A stretch of DNA of 64,000 bases from CAZBNB01 sp964493245. Its GTDB lineage: Bacteria > Pseudomonadota > Gammaproteobacteria > Legionellales > Legionellaceae. How positions within the stretch are numbered: position 1 is the first letter of the stretch; every line of letters begins with the position of its first letter. The position numbers and the translations under genes are program-made. Where the stretch lies: the NCBI GenBank assembly GCA_964493245.1, contig CAZBNB010000014.1:1-64000 (forward strand). The letters are read 5' to 3'. Under the pieces are notes generated by a model. That model was given only the letters and a program-made list of their open reading frames with translations. It had not been told where the DNA came from and searched no databases. Of the stretch, positions 51,807 to 60,131 are shown in pieces.

Positions 51807-53078
51807 TTAGCTCACTAAAAAGAATACGACAAAAACAGCGCTTAAGATCAGCAACAAAAGTGGAATTTTTTCTCTGGCGAATAATTTCAATAAAGTATAA
51901 ACAATGATGCCAGCCCCCAAGCCATCAGCAATCGATGCGGTGTAAGGAATCATCATGATGGTGAGCATACAAGGTGCTGTTTCTGTGATTCGCGTGAGCT
52001 TGAGATCGCTGACGTGTTTCATCATACAGCACGCTACATATAAGAGTGCTGGTCCTACAGCAAATTTTGGAATGATCATTGCCAGTGGATAGAAAAACAA
52101 CATCAGTAGGAAACAGCCAGCAACGACCAAGGTAGTCAATCCTGTTTTTCCACCGGCATTGATACCGGTTGCTGATTCAATGTACGGTGATGTGCTAGAT
52201 GAGCCCAACAAGCCGGCAATGGCCGATGCTATCGCATCCGTGGCTAAACTGGCGCTGAATCTTTTCAAGTAATCCGGGCGATTTCTGAAGATGGGCTCAT
52301 TGAGCAATCCAACCAATGTACCGGTGGCATCAAATACGGTGATTAAAAAGAAGGTAAAAATAGTTTTTAACTCAGCTGTTTTGGTTAACCCAGAAAAATT
52401 CAGTTGTAACCAGGTGGGGCGAATGGATGGCGGTTTACTGATGATGCCTTGCCATGTCGTCAGTCCCAATAACAGGCTGATGACGCTAATGCAAAGGATG
52501 CTTATGATAATCGCGCCACGGACTTGGTAATGTTCTAGCAGCAAAATCAACAAAAATCCGGCAAAAAACAATCCATTTTCTGGTTTAGATAAATCTCCTA
52601 AATGCATCAAATGTTGGCCACCACCAACGATAATACCGTTGGTTTGTAATGCAATTAACGCGATTAATAAACTGATGCCAATTAAAATGGCAATTTGTAA
52701 GTTACTGGGAATCGATTCAGTCAACAAACGCCGCATAGGTGTCATACTGACGACTAAAAATAGCAATCCCGATAAAAACACCATGGCCAGTGCATGCTGC
52801 CAATCGATGCCCAATCCTTGTACCACACTGTAGGTAAAATAAATGTTCAGCGCCATCCCCGGTGCAACAGCGATGGGCGTTTTGGCAAAAATACCGGTTA
52901 GTGCACACGCAATGGCAGTGACCAAACAAGTGGCGGTAAAGACAGCCCCCCTGTCCATACCCGACTCAGATAAGATAGCCGGATTGACAAAAGCAATGTA
53001 AACCATGGTTAGAAACGTTGTTAATCCAGCCAGCACTTCCGTTTTTATGTGACGAGATTCAGTGTGATCAGAAGGCAT
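51807..53078 (-). CDS. NCS2/AzgA-type purine permease
   Basis: This 423-residue protein has about 12-14 membrane segments. The opening EVLAGLTTFLTMVYIAFVNPAIL and AVAPGMALNIYFTYSV match the AzgA group of guanine/hypoxanthine/adenine transporters, and the second motif LITVFDATGTLVGL and GLLGSSSTSPYIESATGI complete the pattern. It probably imports purine bases by proton symport, a plausible salvage route for a host-dependent bacterium. It is monocistronic. Confidence 0.92.
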   Translation of the reverse strand: MPSDHTESRHIKTEVLAGLTTFLTMVYIAFVNPAILSESGMDRGAVFTATCLVTAIACALTGIFAKTPIAVAPGMALNIYFTYSVVQGLGIDWQHALAMVFLSGLLFLVVSMTPMRRLLTESIPSNLQIAILIGISLLIALIALQTNGIIVGGGQHLMHLGDLSKPENGLFFAGFLLILLLEHYQVRGAIIISILCISVISLLLGLTTWQGIISKPPSIRPTWLQLNFSGLTKTAELKTIFTFFLITVFDATGTLVGLLNEPIFRNRPDYLKRFSASLATDAIASAIAGLLGSSSTSPYIESATGINAGGKTGLTTLVVAGCFLLMLFFYPLAMIIPKFAVGPALLYVACCMMKHVSDLKLTRITETAPCMLTIMMIPYTASIADGLGAGIIVYTLLKLFAREKIPLLLLILSAVFVVFFLVS

Positions 53079-53156
53079 GTTATTGAGTGCTCAAGAACAA
53101 GGAATGGCGATCGTACCGTTAGAACGAATATGTTTGCAAGTTTTTTTCTCCTCAGT

Positions 53157-53777
53157 CTACGCAGTATAATCGCGAATTGCTCGAGATTTTAACCAACCGG
53201 TGATGCTATAACGTGATTGATGTGTGGGATGCACTTCATGTAACAACGTACTGTTAAAACAAACCAGGCGATTACCTTCTGGTAAGATGTGAGCGATGCG
53301 TTGTTGTTCTTGGTTGTAAATACTGAGCTCACCACCATATGCTTGAGACCAGTTGTCATTGAGATAATACACACAAGAAATCCGTCTATCTTGATTGCCT
53401 ACAAATTGATCAATGTGCTTCTTGTAATATTGTCCAGGGGAATACAAAGCAATATGCGCTTCAAATTGATGTAGTCCCAGGTACAAGTGTTGATTCAGAT
53501 ATTTTTTTAAGACATCGATAGCATCAAAAAAAGCATGTGCCGGCTCAGGTGGGTTGGTTTCATCTAACCAATGAATGTGATCAGTGCGAATCCGGGGGTG
53601 ATGCGTGGCTTGTGAGGACGGCCCGACTTTTGCTTCATGCAGTGTAGCAGAATGCGCTAATTTTTGAACAAAAGTTTGTAAAGCAACATAGGCTGATTTA
53701 GCAAGAAAATGGTCTATGACGTGGTATCCGATGTCAACCAGAGCCTCATCTAAGGCTCTGATCTTATCGACAGTCAT
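53157..53777 (-). CDS. 2-oxoglutarate/Fe(II) oxygenase, prolyl-hydroxylase-like
   Basis: The 206-residue protein has the iron facial triad H121-x-D123 and H180 and the 2-oxoglutarate arginine R189 (SRYSITGW), in the double-stranded beta-helix order of prolyl 4-hydroxylases; CVYYLNDNWSQAYGGELSIY is typical. It starts 3 bases after the rplS stop, so it is the last gene of the rpsP-rimM-trmD-rplS operon. A Pseudomonas prolyl hydroxylase of this class modifies EF-Tu. Operon position suggests a translation-factor or ribosomal substrate, but this is inference. Confidence 0.85.
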   Translation of the reverse strand: MTVDKIRALDEALVDIGYHVIDHFLAKSAYVALQTFVQKLAHSATLHEAKVGPSSQATHHPRIRTDHIHWLDETNPPEPAHAFFDAIDVLKKYLNQHLYLGLHQFEAHIALYSPGQYYKKHIDQFVGNQDRRISCVYYLNDNWSQAYGGELSIYNQEQQRIAHILPEGNRLVCFNSTLLHEVHPTHQSRYSITGWLKSRAIRDYTA

Positions 53778-53780
53778 ACA

Positions 53781-54149
53781 TTAATCTTCTTTTTTATTAC
53801 TACTTAGTTTTTCTTTAATACGAGCAGCACGGCCAGCTAATTCACGCAGGTAATAGAGCTTAGCGCGACGAACATCACCACGACGCTTAACAGTAATGCT
53901 GTCTACTATCGGGCTGTATGTTTGAAATACGCGCTCAACACCGACATTATGTGAAATCTTACGTACAGTAAACGCAGAATTAAGACCACGATTACGCTTA
54001 GCAATGACGACACCTTCAAAAGCCTGTAGACGCTCGCGCGTGCCTTCTTTTACTTTGACTTGAACCAGTACCGTATCACCAGGTGCAAAATCAGGAACAT
54101 TTTTGCCTTGCATTTGCTCGGCATTGAGTTGATCGATAATCGTTGTCAT
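53781..54149 (-). CDS. rplS: 50S ribosomal protein L19
   Basis: The 122-residue protein contains FAPGDTVLVQVKVKEGTRERLQAFEGVVIAKRNRGLNSAFTVRKIS, GVERVFQTYSPIVDSITVKRRG and AKLYYLREL, the full L19 sequence at the 30S-50S interface. The tail is a little longer than in E. coli. It follows trmD by 2 bases. Confidence 0.98.
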   Translation of the reverse strand: MTTIIDQLNAEQMQGKNVPDFAPGDTVLVQVKVKEGTRERLQAFEGVVIAKRNRGLNSAFTVRKISHNVGVERVFQTYSPIVDSITVKRRGDVRRAKLYYLRELAGRAARIKEKLSSNKKED

Positions 54150-54151
54150 GG

Positions 54152-54904
54152 TTACTCCTCAGTTTTTTTCTGTTCACGCTGAAATTCGGCTAACAGCGTT
54201 TTGTCTGTATCGTTTAAAGGCAACATTGCCAAAAGGTCGGGGCGTTTCAGCCAGGTTCGACCCAGGGATTGTTTCCGCCGCCAGCGCTCAATATCACGGT
54301 GGTTCCCGTTTAGTAATACTTCAGGAACACCCGTTTGGTTGACCAGTGCCGGACGAGTATAGTGCGGATAATCCAACAACCCATTCATAAATGAATCGAG
54401 TGTGGCCGATTGTGGATGCCCTAAACTACCCGGTATCAAGCGAACTATCGCGTCGATAAAAACCATCGCCGCCAGCTCACCGCCGCTCAAGACAAAATCA
54501 CCAATAGACCATTCTTCATCTACGTTTTGCACGATAAATCGTTCGTCTACACCCTCATATCGACCACATATAAAGCAGAGTGATTGCTGGGCGTGAACAA
54601 CTTGATTTAAATCTTGCTGTACAATCTTTTTTCCTTGCGGGCTTAAATAGATTGTTTTGCTGTTAGTTGGCATCTGACTTTTGGCATGTGTGAGTGCTTG
54701 ATGCAGAGGCTCATACATCATCACCATGCCTGGTCCGCCACCATAGGGCTTGTCATCTATTTGTCGAGATGGTTTGTCTGACCAATCTCTTGGATTCCAA
54801 CAGTCTACTTTTACCCGTTGTTGCTCAATGGCTCGACCAGTAATGCCATGTCTTAAACTATCAAACATTTCAGGCATTAAGGTGATGATGCCAACGTGCA
54901 ACAT
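54152..54904 (-). CDS. trmD: tRNA (guanine37-N1)-methyltransferase
   Basis: TrmD makes m1G37 in tRNAs, preventing frameshifts. The 250-residue SPOUT enzyme has GRAIEQQRVKVDCWNPRDW, the PYGGGPGMVMMYEPL loop, the trefoil-knot SAM site CGRYEGVDERF and SIGDFVLSGGELAA. It lies between rimM and rplS in the standard order. Confidence 0.98.
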   Translation of the reverse strand: MLHVGIITLMPEMFDSLRHGITGRAIEQQRVKVDCWNPRDWSDKPSRQIDDKPYGGGPGMVMMYEPLHQALTHAKSQMPTNSKTIYLSPQGKKIVQQDLNQVVHAQQSLCFICGRYEGVDERFIVQNVDEEWSIGDFVLSGGELAAMVFIDAIVRLIPGSLGHPQSATLDSFMNGLLDYPHYTRPALVNQTGVPEVLLNGNHRDIERWRRKQSLGRTWLKRPDLLAMLPLNDTDKTLLAEFQREQKKTEE

Positions 54905-54905
54905 T

Positions 54906-55415
54906 TTAAAATTCCGTGTCCCAATTCACGTAAATCGTACGTGTTAATCTATCAATTCGTACGATAAAGTCGTCAAGCAAGTAGGGGACTAAGTGCCGCC
55001 TTTCACCCGTGACAATGAGTACATCGTTTGAGCCTGTAGCCAATAAATCGGTTACCGCTCCCAGTATTTTATTTTCTTGATTGATGACTTGCATACCAAT
55101 CAAATCATGCCAATAAAATTCGCTATTGGACAAAACAGGCAATTGTTCTGATTGAATACCAATTTCGCAGTTGGTTAACAGACCGACTTTCTCTCGCTGC
55201 TGATAGCCATCAACTTGTACCAAAATAAATTTGGTATGCGCTTCAATCGCGTTGATTTTTATCTGCTGCCATTGGCCTTGTATAGACACATGCCACGGAA
55301 TGTAATCAATCAGATTGTGAGCTGGGTCCGTAAAAGAAATCACCCGCACAAGCCCTTTCAAGCCCTGCGGGCGACCAAATCGACCAACAACAACCCACTC
55401 AGTCTGTTTATTCAC
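54906..55415 (-). CDS. rimM: 16S rRNA processing protein RimM
   Basis: The 169-residue RimM binds S19 and aids maturation of the 30S head. It has VVVGRFGRPQGLKGLVRVISFTDP at the N terminus and a PRC-barrel domain containing FYWHDLIGMQVIN. Its GTG start at 55415 overlaps the end of rpsP by 8 bases, and trmD follows after 1 base. Confidence 0.96.
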   Translation of the reverse strand: MNKQTEWVVVGRFGRPQGLKGLVRVISFTDPAHNLIDYIPWHVSIQGQWQQIKINAIEAHTKFILVQVDGYQQREKVGLLTNCEIGIQSEQLPVLSNSEFYWHDLIGMQVINQENKILGAVTDLLATGSNDVLIVTGERRHLVPYLLDDFIVRIDRLTRTIYVNWDTEF

Positions 55416-55668
55416 GTCCTTCAGCAGTTTTAGCGTGTTCTTTAACTAAAGATGCCACACGGTCAGATAACTGTGCGCCAACGCTTTGCCAGTATTTGAG
55501 TTGTTCAGCTTCAATAAATAAGCGTACTTCACCACCACAAGCAACCGGGTTAAAATAACCGATACGTGTGATGTAATTTCCGTCACGACGTCGACGACGA
55601 TCAGTGACAACAATATGATAAAATGGACGCTTTTTAGCGCCACCACGTGATAAACGAATAACGACCAT
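55408..55668 (-). CDS. rpsP: 30S ribosomal protein S16
   Basis: The 86-residue protein opens MVVIRLSRGGAKKRPFYHIVVTDRRRRRDG and contains RIGYFNP, the S16 signature. It is the first gene of rpsP-rimM-trmD-rplS plus the oxygenase gene. Confidence 0.98.
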   Translation of the reverse strand: MVVIRLSRGGAKKRPFYHIVVTDRRRRRDGNYITRIGYFNPVACGGEVRLFIEAEQLKYWQSVGAQLSDRVASLVKEHAKTAEGRE

Positions 55669-55794
55669 TGTTTTCTTTGCCTCGATAACCTAAAAATGTG
55701 GTGTATTCTACTTCAGGCAGGAAATAAGAGTCAAGCGTCATATCGGACTAAATTCGCCTGATTTTTAACCTGCGGTACCAAATGCCAACAGACC

Positions 55795-57195
55795 TTAATC
55801 TTTTGACGAATCATTGGGTAATATATTTTTCATTCCCGCTAAGCCTCCTAATCCAGGTAACCCATTCATTCCGCGCATCATTTGCTTCATACCACCCGGT
55901 TTTGACATTTTTTGCATCATCTTTTGCATTTGCATAAATTGCTTTAAGAGGCGGTTAACATCTTGGATTTGTGTGCCTGAACCCAGTGCAATCCGACGTT
56001 TGCGAGAGCCAGCAATGATTTTAGGAATTCGTCGCTCTTTGGGGGTCATTGAATTAATGATGGCAATGGTTTTCGCTACAAATTGATCATTCATTTCGTT
56101 TTGCGCGCCTTGCGGTAATTTCCCCACGCCCGGTAATTTGGCCATCAAACTGGATACGCCGCCTAAGCTGCTCATTTGTAGTAATTGCTGTTTGAAATCA
56201 TCCAGATCAAAGCCGGCGCCTTTTTTGATTTTTTTGGCGAGCTTCTCGCTGGTCTTTTTATCGGTTTTTCGCTCCACCTCTTCGATAAGTGATAAAATAT
56301 CACCCATTCCTAAAATTCGCGATGCAATACGTTCAGGATAAAATGGCTCAAATGACTCTAGTTTTTCACCAAAGCTCATGTATTTGATCGGTTGCCCGGT
56401 GATCTGTTTGACCGATAGGGCAGCACCACCACGTGCATCACCATCGGTTTTGGTTAAGATCACGCCGGTGAGAGGTAAGGCTTCATGAAATGCTTTAGCG
56501 GTGTTTGCGGCATCTTGTCCGGTCATGCTATCGACCACAAACAACGTTTCGATCGGTTGCAGTACCTTATGTAAGGCTTTGATTTCATCCATCATGGCCT
56601 GATCGATGTGTAAGCGCCCAGCGGTGTCAACGAGTAACACATCCATAAAGTTTTTCTTAGCGCTGTCTAAGGCCTGTTTGGCAATTTTAATGGGATCATC
56701 TTCTGGACTGCTGGGAAAAAATTCGACTTCAATCGATTCTGCCAAGCGCTTTAACTGTTCGATTGCGGCGGGGCGATATACGTCAGCACTGACCACCATG
56801 ACTTTCTTTTTATCATGTTCTTTAAGGTAGCGGGCTAATTTTGCTGTATTGGTGGTTTTACCAGAGCCTTGTAAACCAGCCATTAAACAAACAGCCGGTG
56901 GTTGCGTGTTAAAATTGAATTCGACTCGCTCCCCGCCCATCACGCTGACCAGCTCATCATTGACCAATTTAACCAGTGCCTGCTCAGGCTTTAAATTGGC
57001 GGTCACGCTTTGACCTAATGCTTTCTCTTTAATCTGCTCAATAAATTGTTTGACGACTGGTAAAGCGACATCGGCCTCAAGCAAGGATAAACGTACCTCG
57101 CGTAATGCGTTTTGCATGTTTTCTTCTGTCAGATGTCCTTGGCCACGAATATTTTTAAAAGCAACAATCAGGCGGTCAGTCAGATTTTCAAACAT
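55795..57195 (-). CDS. ffh: Signal recognition particle protein Ffh
   Basis: This 466-residue GTPase has the N domain, the G domain with AGLQGSGKTTNTAKLA, LVDTAGRLHIDQAMM and LTKTDGDARGGAAL, and a methionine-rich M domain (MQKMMQKMSKPGGMKQMMRG) that binds 4.5S RNA and signal sequences. Its RNA partner ffs is in this window at 59936. It lies upstream of rpsP on the same strand. Confidence 0.98.
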   Translation of the reverse strand: MFENLTDRLIVAFKNIRGQGHLTEENMQNALREVRLSLLEADVALPVVKQFIEQIKEKALGQSVTANLKPEQALVKLVNDELVSVMGGERVEFNFNTQPPAVCLMAGLQGSGKTTNTAKLARYLKEHDKKKVMVVSADVYRPAAIEQLKRLAESIEVEFFPSSPEDDPIKIAKQALDSAKKNFMDVLLVDTAGRLHIDQAMMDEIKALHKVLQPIETLFVVDSMTGQDAANTAKAFHEALPLTGVILTKTDGDARGGAALSVKQITGQPIKYMSFGEKLESFEPFYPERIASRILGMGDILSLIEEVERKTDKKTSEKLAKKIKKGAGFDLDDFKQQLLQMSSLGGVSSLMAKLPGVGKLPQGAQNEMNDQFVAKTIAIINSMTPKERRIPKIIAGSRKRRIALGSGTQIQDVNRLLKQFMQMQKMMQKMSKPGGMKQMMRGMNGLPGLGGLAGMKNILPNDSSKD

Positions 57196-57463
57196 AAAAA
57201 TTCCTCTACAGGTTATGCAAGCAGTTTAATGATCATCTGGTCATAAAATTTACAATCAGGTGTTGTTTAGATCTTTTCTGCCGTCGTTTCGGCGCAACAG
57301 CTTCGCAGTTTACCACAAGGTTTCTTTTTTTTTAACGATAGTATCGTTACAATCTAAATGCAGGGACCAATTACTATGTCGTTTTTCAAAGCGAAAGTCG
57401 TGCAAATTTAGACTGAATGGAGTGAGTAGCCTCTCTATATTAATGAATTCAATCTCAATGATG

Positions 57464-57586
57464 CAGGACTTACGCAAAACAACGATCTCTTCGTTGGGTT
57501 GTATTTTTAATTCGGTCATTTAGTCATCTAAACTCCCTCATTAAAAATACAATCCGCCTCGACCTCGTTGTTTTTCGTAAGTCCTG
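57464..57586 (+). mobile_element. MITE-1 copy E (123 bp, 5-bp target duplication)
   Basis: The best-preserved copy. The ends CAGGACTTACGCAAAAC and the complement CAGGACTTACGAAAAAC match over about 22 bases with one difference. The inner arms TTGTATTTTTAAT and ATTAAAAATACAA pair perfectly. A 5-bp direct repeat TGATG flanks it (57459-57463 and 57587-57591). Confidence 0.9.
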
Positions 57587-57652
57587 TGATGATTGGCTCT
57601 AAGCAAGCTCGATAGGCTTATTGTTCGGATTTGACACAAAAAAGGAGTGCAT

Positions 57653-58918
57653 GTGCATTTTTCATTAGCAACACTGTTGTCCATCGTGGTTACGTTAATT
57701 TTGATTTCCGGATTCTTTTCAGCGGCAGAAATTGGTGTAATGTCTTTAAATCGTTATCGATTACGTCATTTGGTGAAGAAAAATCACAAAGCAGCCATTC
57801 GAGTGAATCAAATGCTTTCACATCCTGACCGATTGCTCAGTGTTATCCTGATTTGCAATACCTTATGTAATATTGTGGCCGCAATGGCAGCAACGCTCAT
57901 TGGTGAGTCGCTTTATGGTGAAACCGGTGCCTTGATTGCGACGACTATTTTAACCGCATTGATTCTTATATTTTCAGAAATGACGCCTAAAACTTTGGCA
58001 GCCATTCGACCGCAAGCGATTGCTTTTTTTAGCTCTTGGCCTTTATTAATTTTACAAAAACTGCTGGCGCCGGTGATTACTGTGACCAGTTGGATAGCTA
58101 ATCTATTGTTACGTTGTGTCGGGATTTCATTAGATAAATTTCAGAAAGACGCTTTATCCGGTGAGGAGTTACGCTCGGTGGTACATGAAGCAGGCAGCCT
58201 TTTGCCAGTAGAACACAAGGGGATGTTGATTAGTCTTCTCGATCTGGAGCAAGCTTGCGTTGAGGATATCATGGTTCCTAAAGGGGATATTACAGGTATT
58301 GATTTGGCACAGCCATGGCAAAAGCTACTGGATCAACTTGAAACAATGCAACACACGCGTCTACCTATTTACCGTGACAGCATTGATAATTTGGAAGGCA
58401 TTATTCATTTACGTGATGTGCTTAATTTGGTGCTAGAAAATCGGCTAGATATGGAGAGCTTATTAAAAATTGCCGAACCGCCTTATTACATTCCTCAAAC
58501 AACCTCTTTAAACGTGCAAATTCTTAATTTTCAAAAAATGCGTTGTCGTAGCGGTTTTGTGGTGAATGAATATGGTGACTTACAAGGATTAGTGACCATG
58601 GAAGATATTTTAGAAGAAATTGTTGGTGAGTTCACCACCGACATTGCTGACCTTAGTAAAGACATTGTGCGTTGTGACGATGGTGCTTATATTATTGATG
58701 GCAGTACAACATTAAGAAATATTAACCGTCTATTGAATTGGCAGTTGCCAGCGATTGGCCCACGAACGTTAAGTGGCTTGATTATCGAACACTTGGGATA
58801 TATCCCGCCACCAGATTGCTGTTTGAAAATTGAAAGCTATCGCATTGAAATTTTGAAAGTAGGTGATAACACCATTAAAAGTGCAGTGATTAGGAAAATG
58901 AACAAGATACGTAAATAA
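57653..58918 (+). CDS. CNNM/CorB-type transporter with paired CBS domains
   Basis: GTG 57653, five bases after AAGGAG, gives 421 residues; GTG 57647 overlaps that ribosome site. Four hydrophobic segments form the DUF21/CNNM domain (AAEIGVMSLNRYRLRHLV, then LIFSEMTPKTLAAIRP). A CBS-domain pair (VEDIMVPKGDITGIDL to RSGFVVNEYGDLQGLVTMEDILEEIVGE) and a C-terminal CorC/HlyC domain follow. CorB/CNNM proteins transport or sense magnesium. A gene of this type (yfjD) is close to ffh in E. coli, matching the divergent placement here. Confidence 0.92.
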   Translation: MHFSLATLLSIVVTLILISGFFSAAEIGVMSLNRYRLRHLVKKNHKAAIRVNQMLSHPDRLLSVILICNTLCNIVAAMAATLIGESLYGETGALIATTILTALILIFSEMTPKTLAAIRPQAIAFFSSWPLLILQKLLAPVITVTSWIANLLLRCVGISLDKFQKDALSGEELRSVVHEAGSLLPVEHKGMLISLLDLEQACVEDIMVPKGDITGIDLAQPWQKLLDQLETMQHTRLPIYRDSIDNLEGIIHLRDVLNLVLENRLDMESLLKIAEPPYYIPQTTSLNVQILNFQKMRCRSGFVVNEYGDLQGLVTMEDILEEIVGEFTTDIADLSKDIVRCDDGAYIIDGSTTLRNINRLLNWQLPAIGPRTLSGLIIEHLGYIPPPDCCLKIESYRIEILKVGDNTIKSAVIRKMNKIRK

Positions 58919-59030
58919 AGGTCCACCATCATACCGATATCTGTATCTGCTGTGCTTAGCCACAATCTGACGTTTTTTGACTGTTAACAGCCGCGCTCTT
59001 GAACCTCAGAGAATGGCCATGATCTTAAGT

Positions 59031-59105
59031 TTGAACGAAAAAGTCATTTCACAGGTGCGGCACAATATTAGTATGTGAGCATTATGAAATGACTGTTTCG
59101 TTCAA
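59031..59105. repeat. 75-bp palindrome downstream of the CorB-type gene
   Basis: The 21-bp arms starting TTGAACGAAAAAGTCATTT (59031-59051) and ending GTTTCGTTCAA (59085-59105) pair with one mismatch. It is between convergent genes and could serve as a terminator or be another mobile palindrome. Confidence 0.7.
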
Positions 59106-59153
59106 AATGTGCTAAATAGGGCCGTTTCCTCGTGGAGAGGGAACATTCATTAT

Positions 59154-59426
59154 CTATTTACTTCCTGTTTGGTTTACTGGAACACGCTTACACACACCAA
59201 CACAAAAGCCTTTTGCATTCTCACAAGTCCAGTTATAGTTTTTCCCTGATGGCGGCTGATTGTTGATACAGTCTTCAGGAATATCACACCCTTTTTCACA
59301 GTAAGGTATGCCTTTTTGTGTGTGCTCGACAGTCGCATTATCAAGTGGCTGTACAGTAGTGGCAAATGCACTGGAACCTAACATACACAAAGTTGCCGAG
59401 AAAAAAGCAATCAAAATATTTTTCAT
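59154..59426 (-). CDS. Small secreted cysteine-rich protein (90 aa)
   Basis: A signal peptide (about 1-22, ending SSAFA) precedes a 68-residue mature protein with six cysteines (C43, C47, C53, C68, C75, C79), enough for three disulfides. The only other cysteine is in the signal. The even number and close spacing suggest a compact disulfide-stabilised periplasmic or secreted fold. I recognise no family. A GGAG-like site (AGGAGAGC) precedes ATG 59426. It stands alone. Confidence 0.65.
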   Translation of the reverse strand: MKNILIAFFSATLCMLGSSAFATTVQPLDNATVEHTQKGIPYCEKGCDIPEDCINNQPPSGKNYNWTCENAKGFCVGVCKRVPVNQTGSK

Positions 59427-59562
59427 TTACGCTCTCCTAAAATAAAACCAACAATGCGTATATCCAGAACCGGAATACGACAAAGTGTTTCATTGCACGA
59501 AACGCATTATTCGAAGGTTACCAATAAAAAAATTCCTCACATTGTAAAGTATAGCCTATATT

Positions 59563-59739
59563 TAACCCCTGTTCGGAGTTTTTATGCTTTTAAACCTTCG
59601 ATAAATCAATGATTACTTCGTTAAACGCTCTAAAAAATGCTCACATTAGCGCTGCTAGTGCTGCGCTTTTTTAGAGCGTTTGCCTCGTACTCATTGATTT
59701 CTCTCGATTTAAAAGCATAAAAACTCCGAACTGGGGTTA
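59563..59739. repeat. 177-bp nested palindrome
   Basis: The arms 59563-59594 and 59708-59739 pair over 32 bp with one mismatch. Inside them ACGCTCTAAAAAA pairs with TTTTTTAGAGCGT and TCAATGA with TCATTGA. It fills much of the 509-base gap between the small secreted protein and ffs. Its architecture resembles the palindrome at 18344, but the sequence differs. Confidence 0.85.
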
Positions 59740-59753
59740 TATTTAGTTTTTAC

Positions 59754-59830
59754 CAGGACCTATGCAAAAAACACTGATCGCCCATTAAACTTATTTTTCA
59801 CCTCTATCTTGGCGTTTTTCGTAAGTCTTG
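59754..59830 (+). repeat. MITE-1 copy G (77 bp, internally deleted)
   Basis: CAGGACCTATGCAAAAAAC at the left and GCGTTTTTCGTAAGTCTTG at the right are MITE-1 ends, with the central palindrome lost. No flanking direct repeat remains. Confidence 0.65.
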
Positions 59831-59893
59831 ATTATTTCAGCGCTATCTTAAAGTATGAATAATACTCTTGTTAAATTCAAAGCGTGCGGTAAC

Positions 59894-59921
59894 TTTACAT
59901 TTTTTAAATTTCTGATAAGAT
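59894..59921 (+). promoter_or_regulatory. Putative promoter of ffs
   Basis: TTTACA at 59894-59899, a 16-base spacer, then TAAGAT at 59916-59921, about 15 bases before the RNA. Confidence 0.4.
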
Positions 59922-59935
59922 TCTCGTCTCATTAT

Positions 59936-60046
59936 GGTAGCGCTATGGGTCCCCTCGCGACGACAAGAATGCGAACCCCGTCAGGCCCGGAAGGGAGCAG
60001 CGGTAGCAATCGTTTCGTGCGCAGAGGTGTGGCTCCTAGAGCTGCC
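59936..60046 (+). ncRNA. ffs: 4.5S signal recognition particle RNA
   Basis: The universally conserved apical part GTCAGGCCCGGAAGGGAGCAGC, with the GGAA tetraloop and symmetric loop that bind the Ffh M domain, is at about 59977-59999. The ends GGTAGC and GCTGCC pair, and intervening stretches (GGGTCCCCTCGCG with GCAGAGGTGTGGC) continue the long hairpin. The predicted length of about 111 bases is close to the 114 of E. coli. The exact ends are estimated. Location just upstream of dnaX is common. Confidence 0.92.
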
Positions 60047-60131
60047 GCCCTTTTCCCTTGCAATACATCACGATTCAGCCGTGAGTCATATCATTCCAGT
60101 TAATCGTGAATAAACTTGGCAGATATTCATC

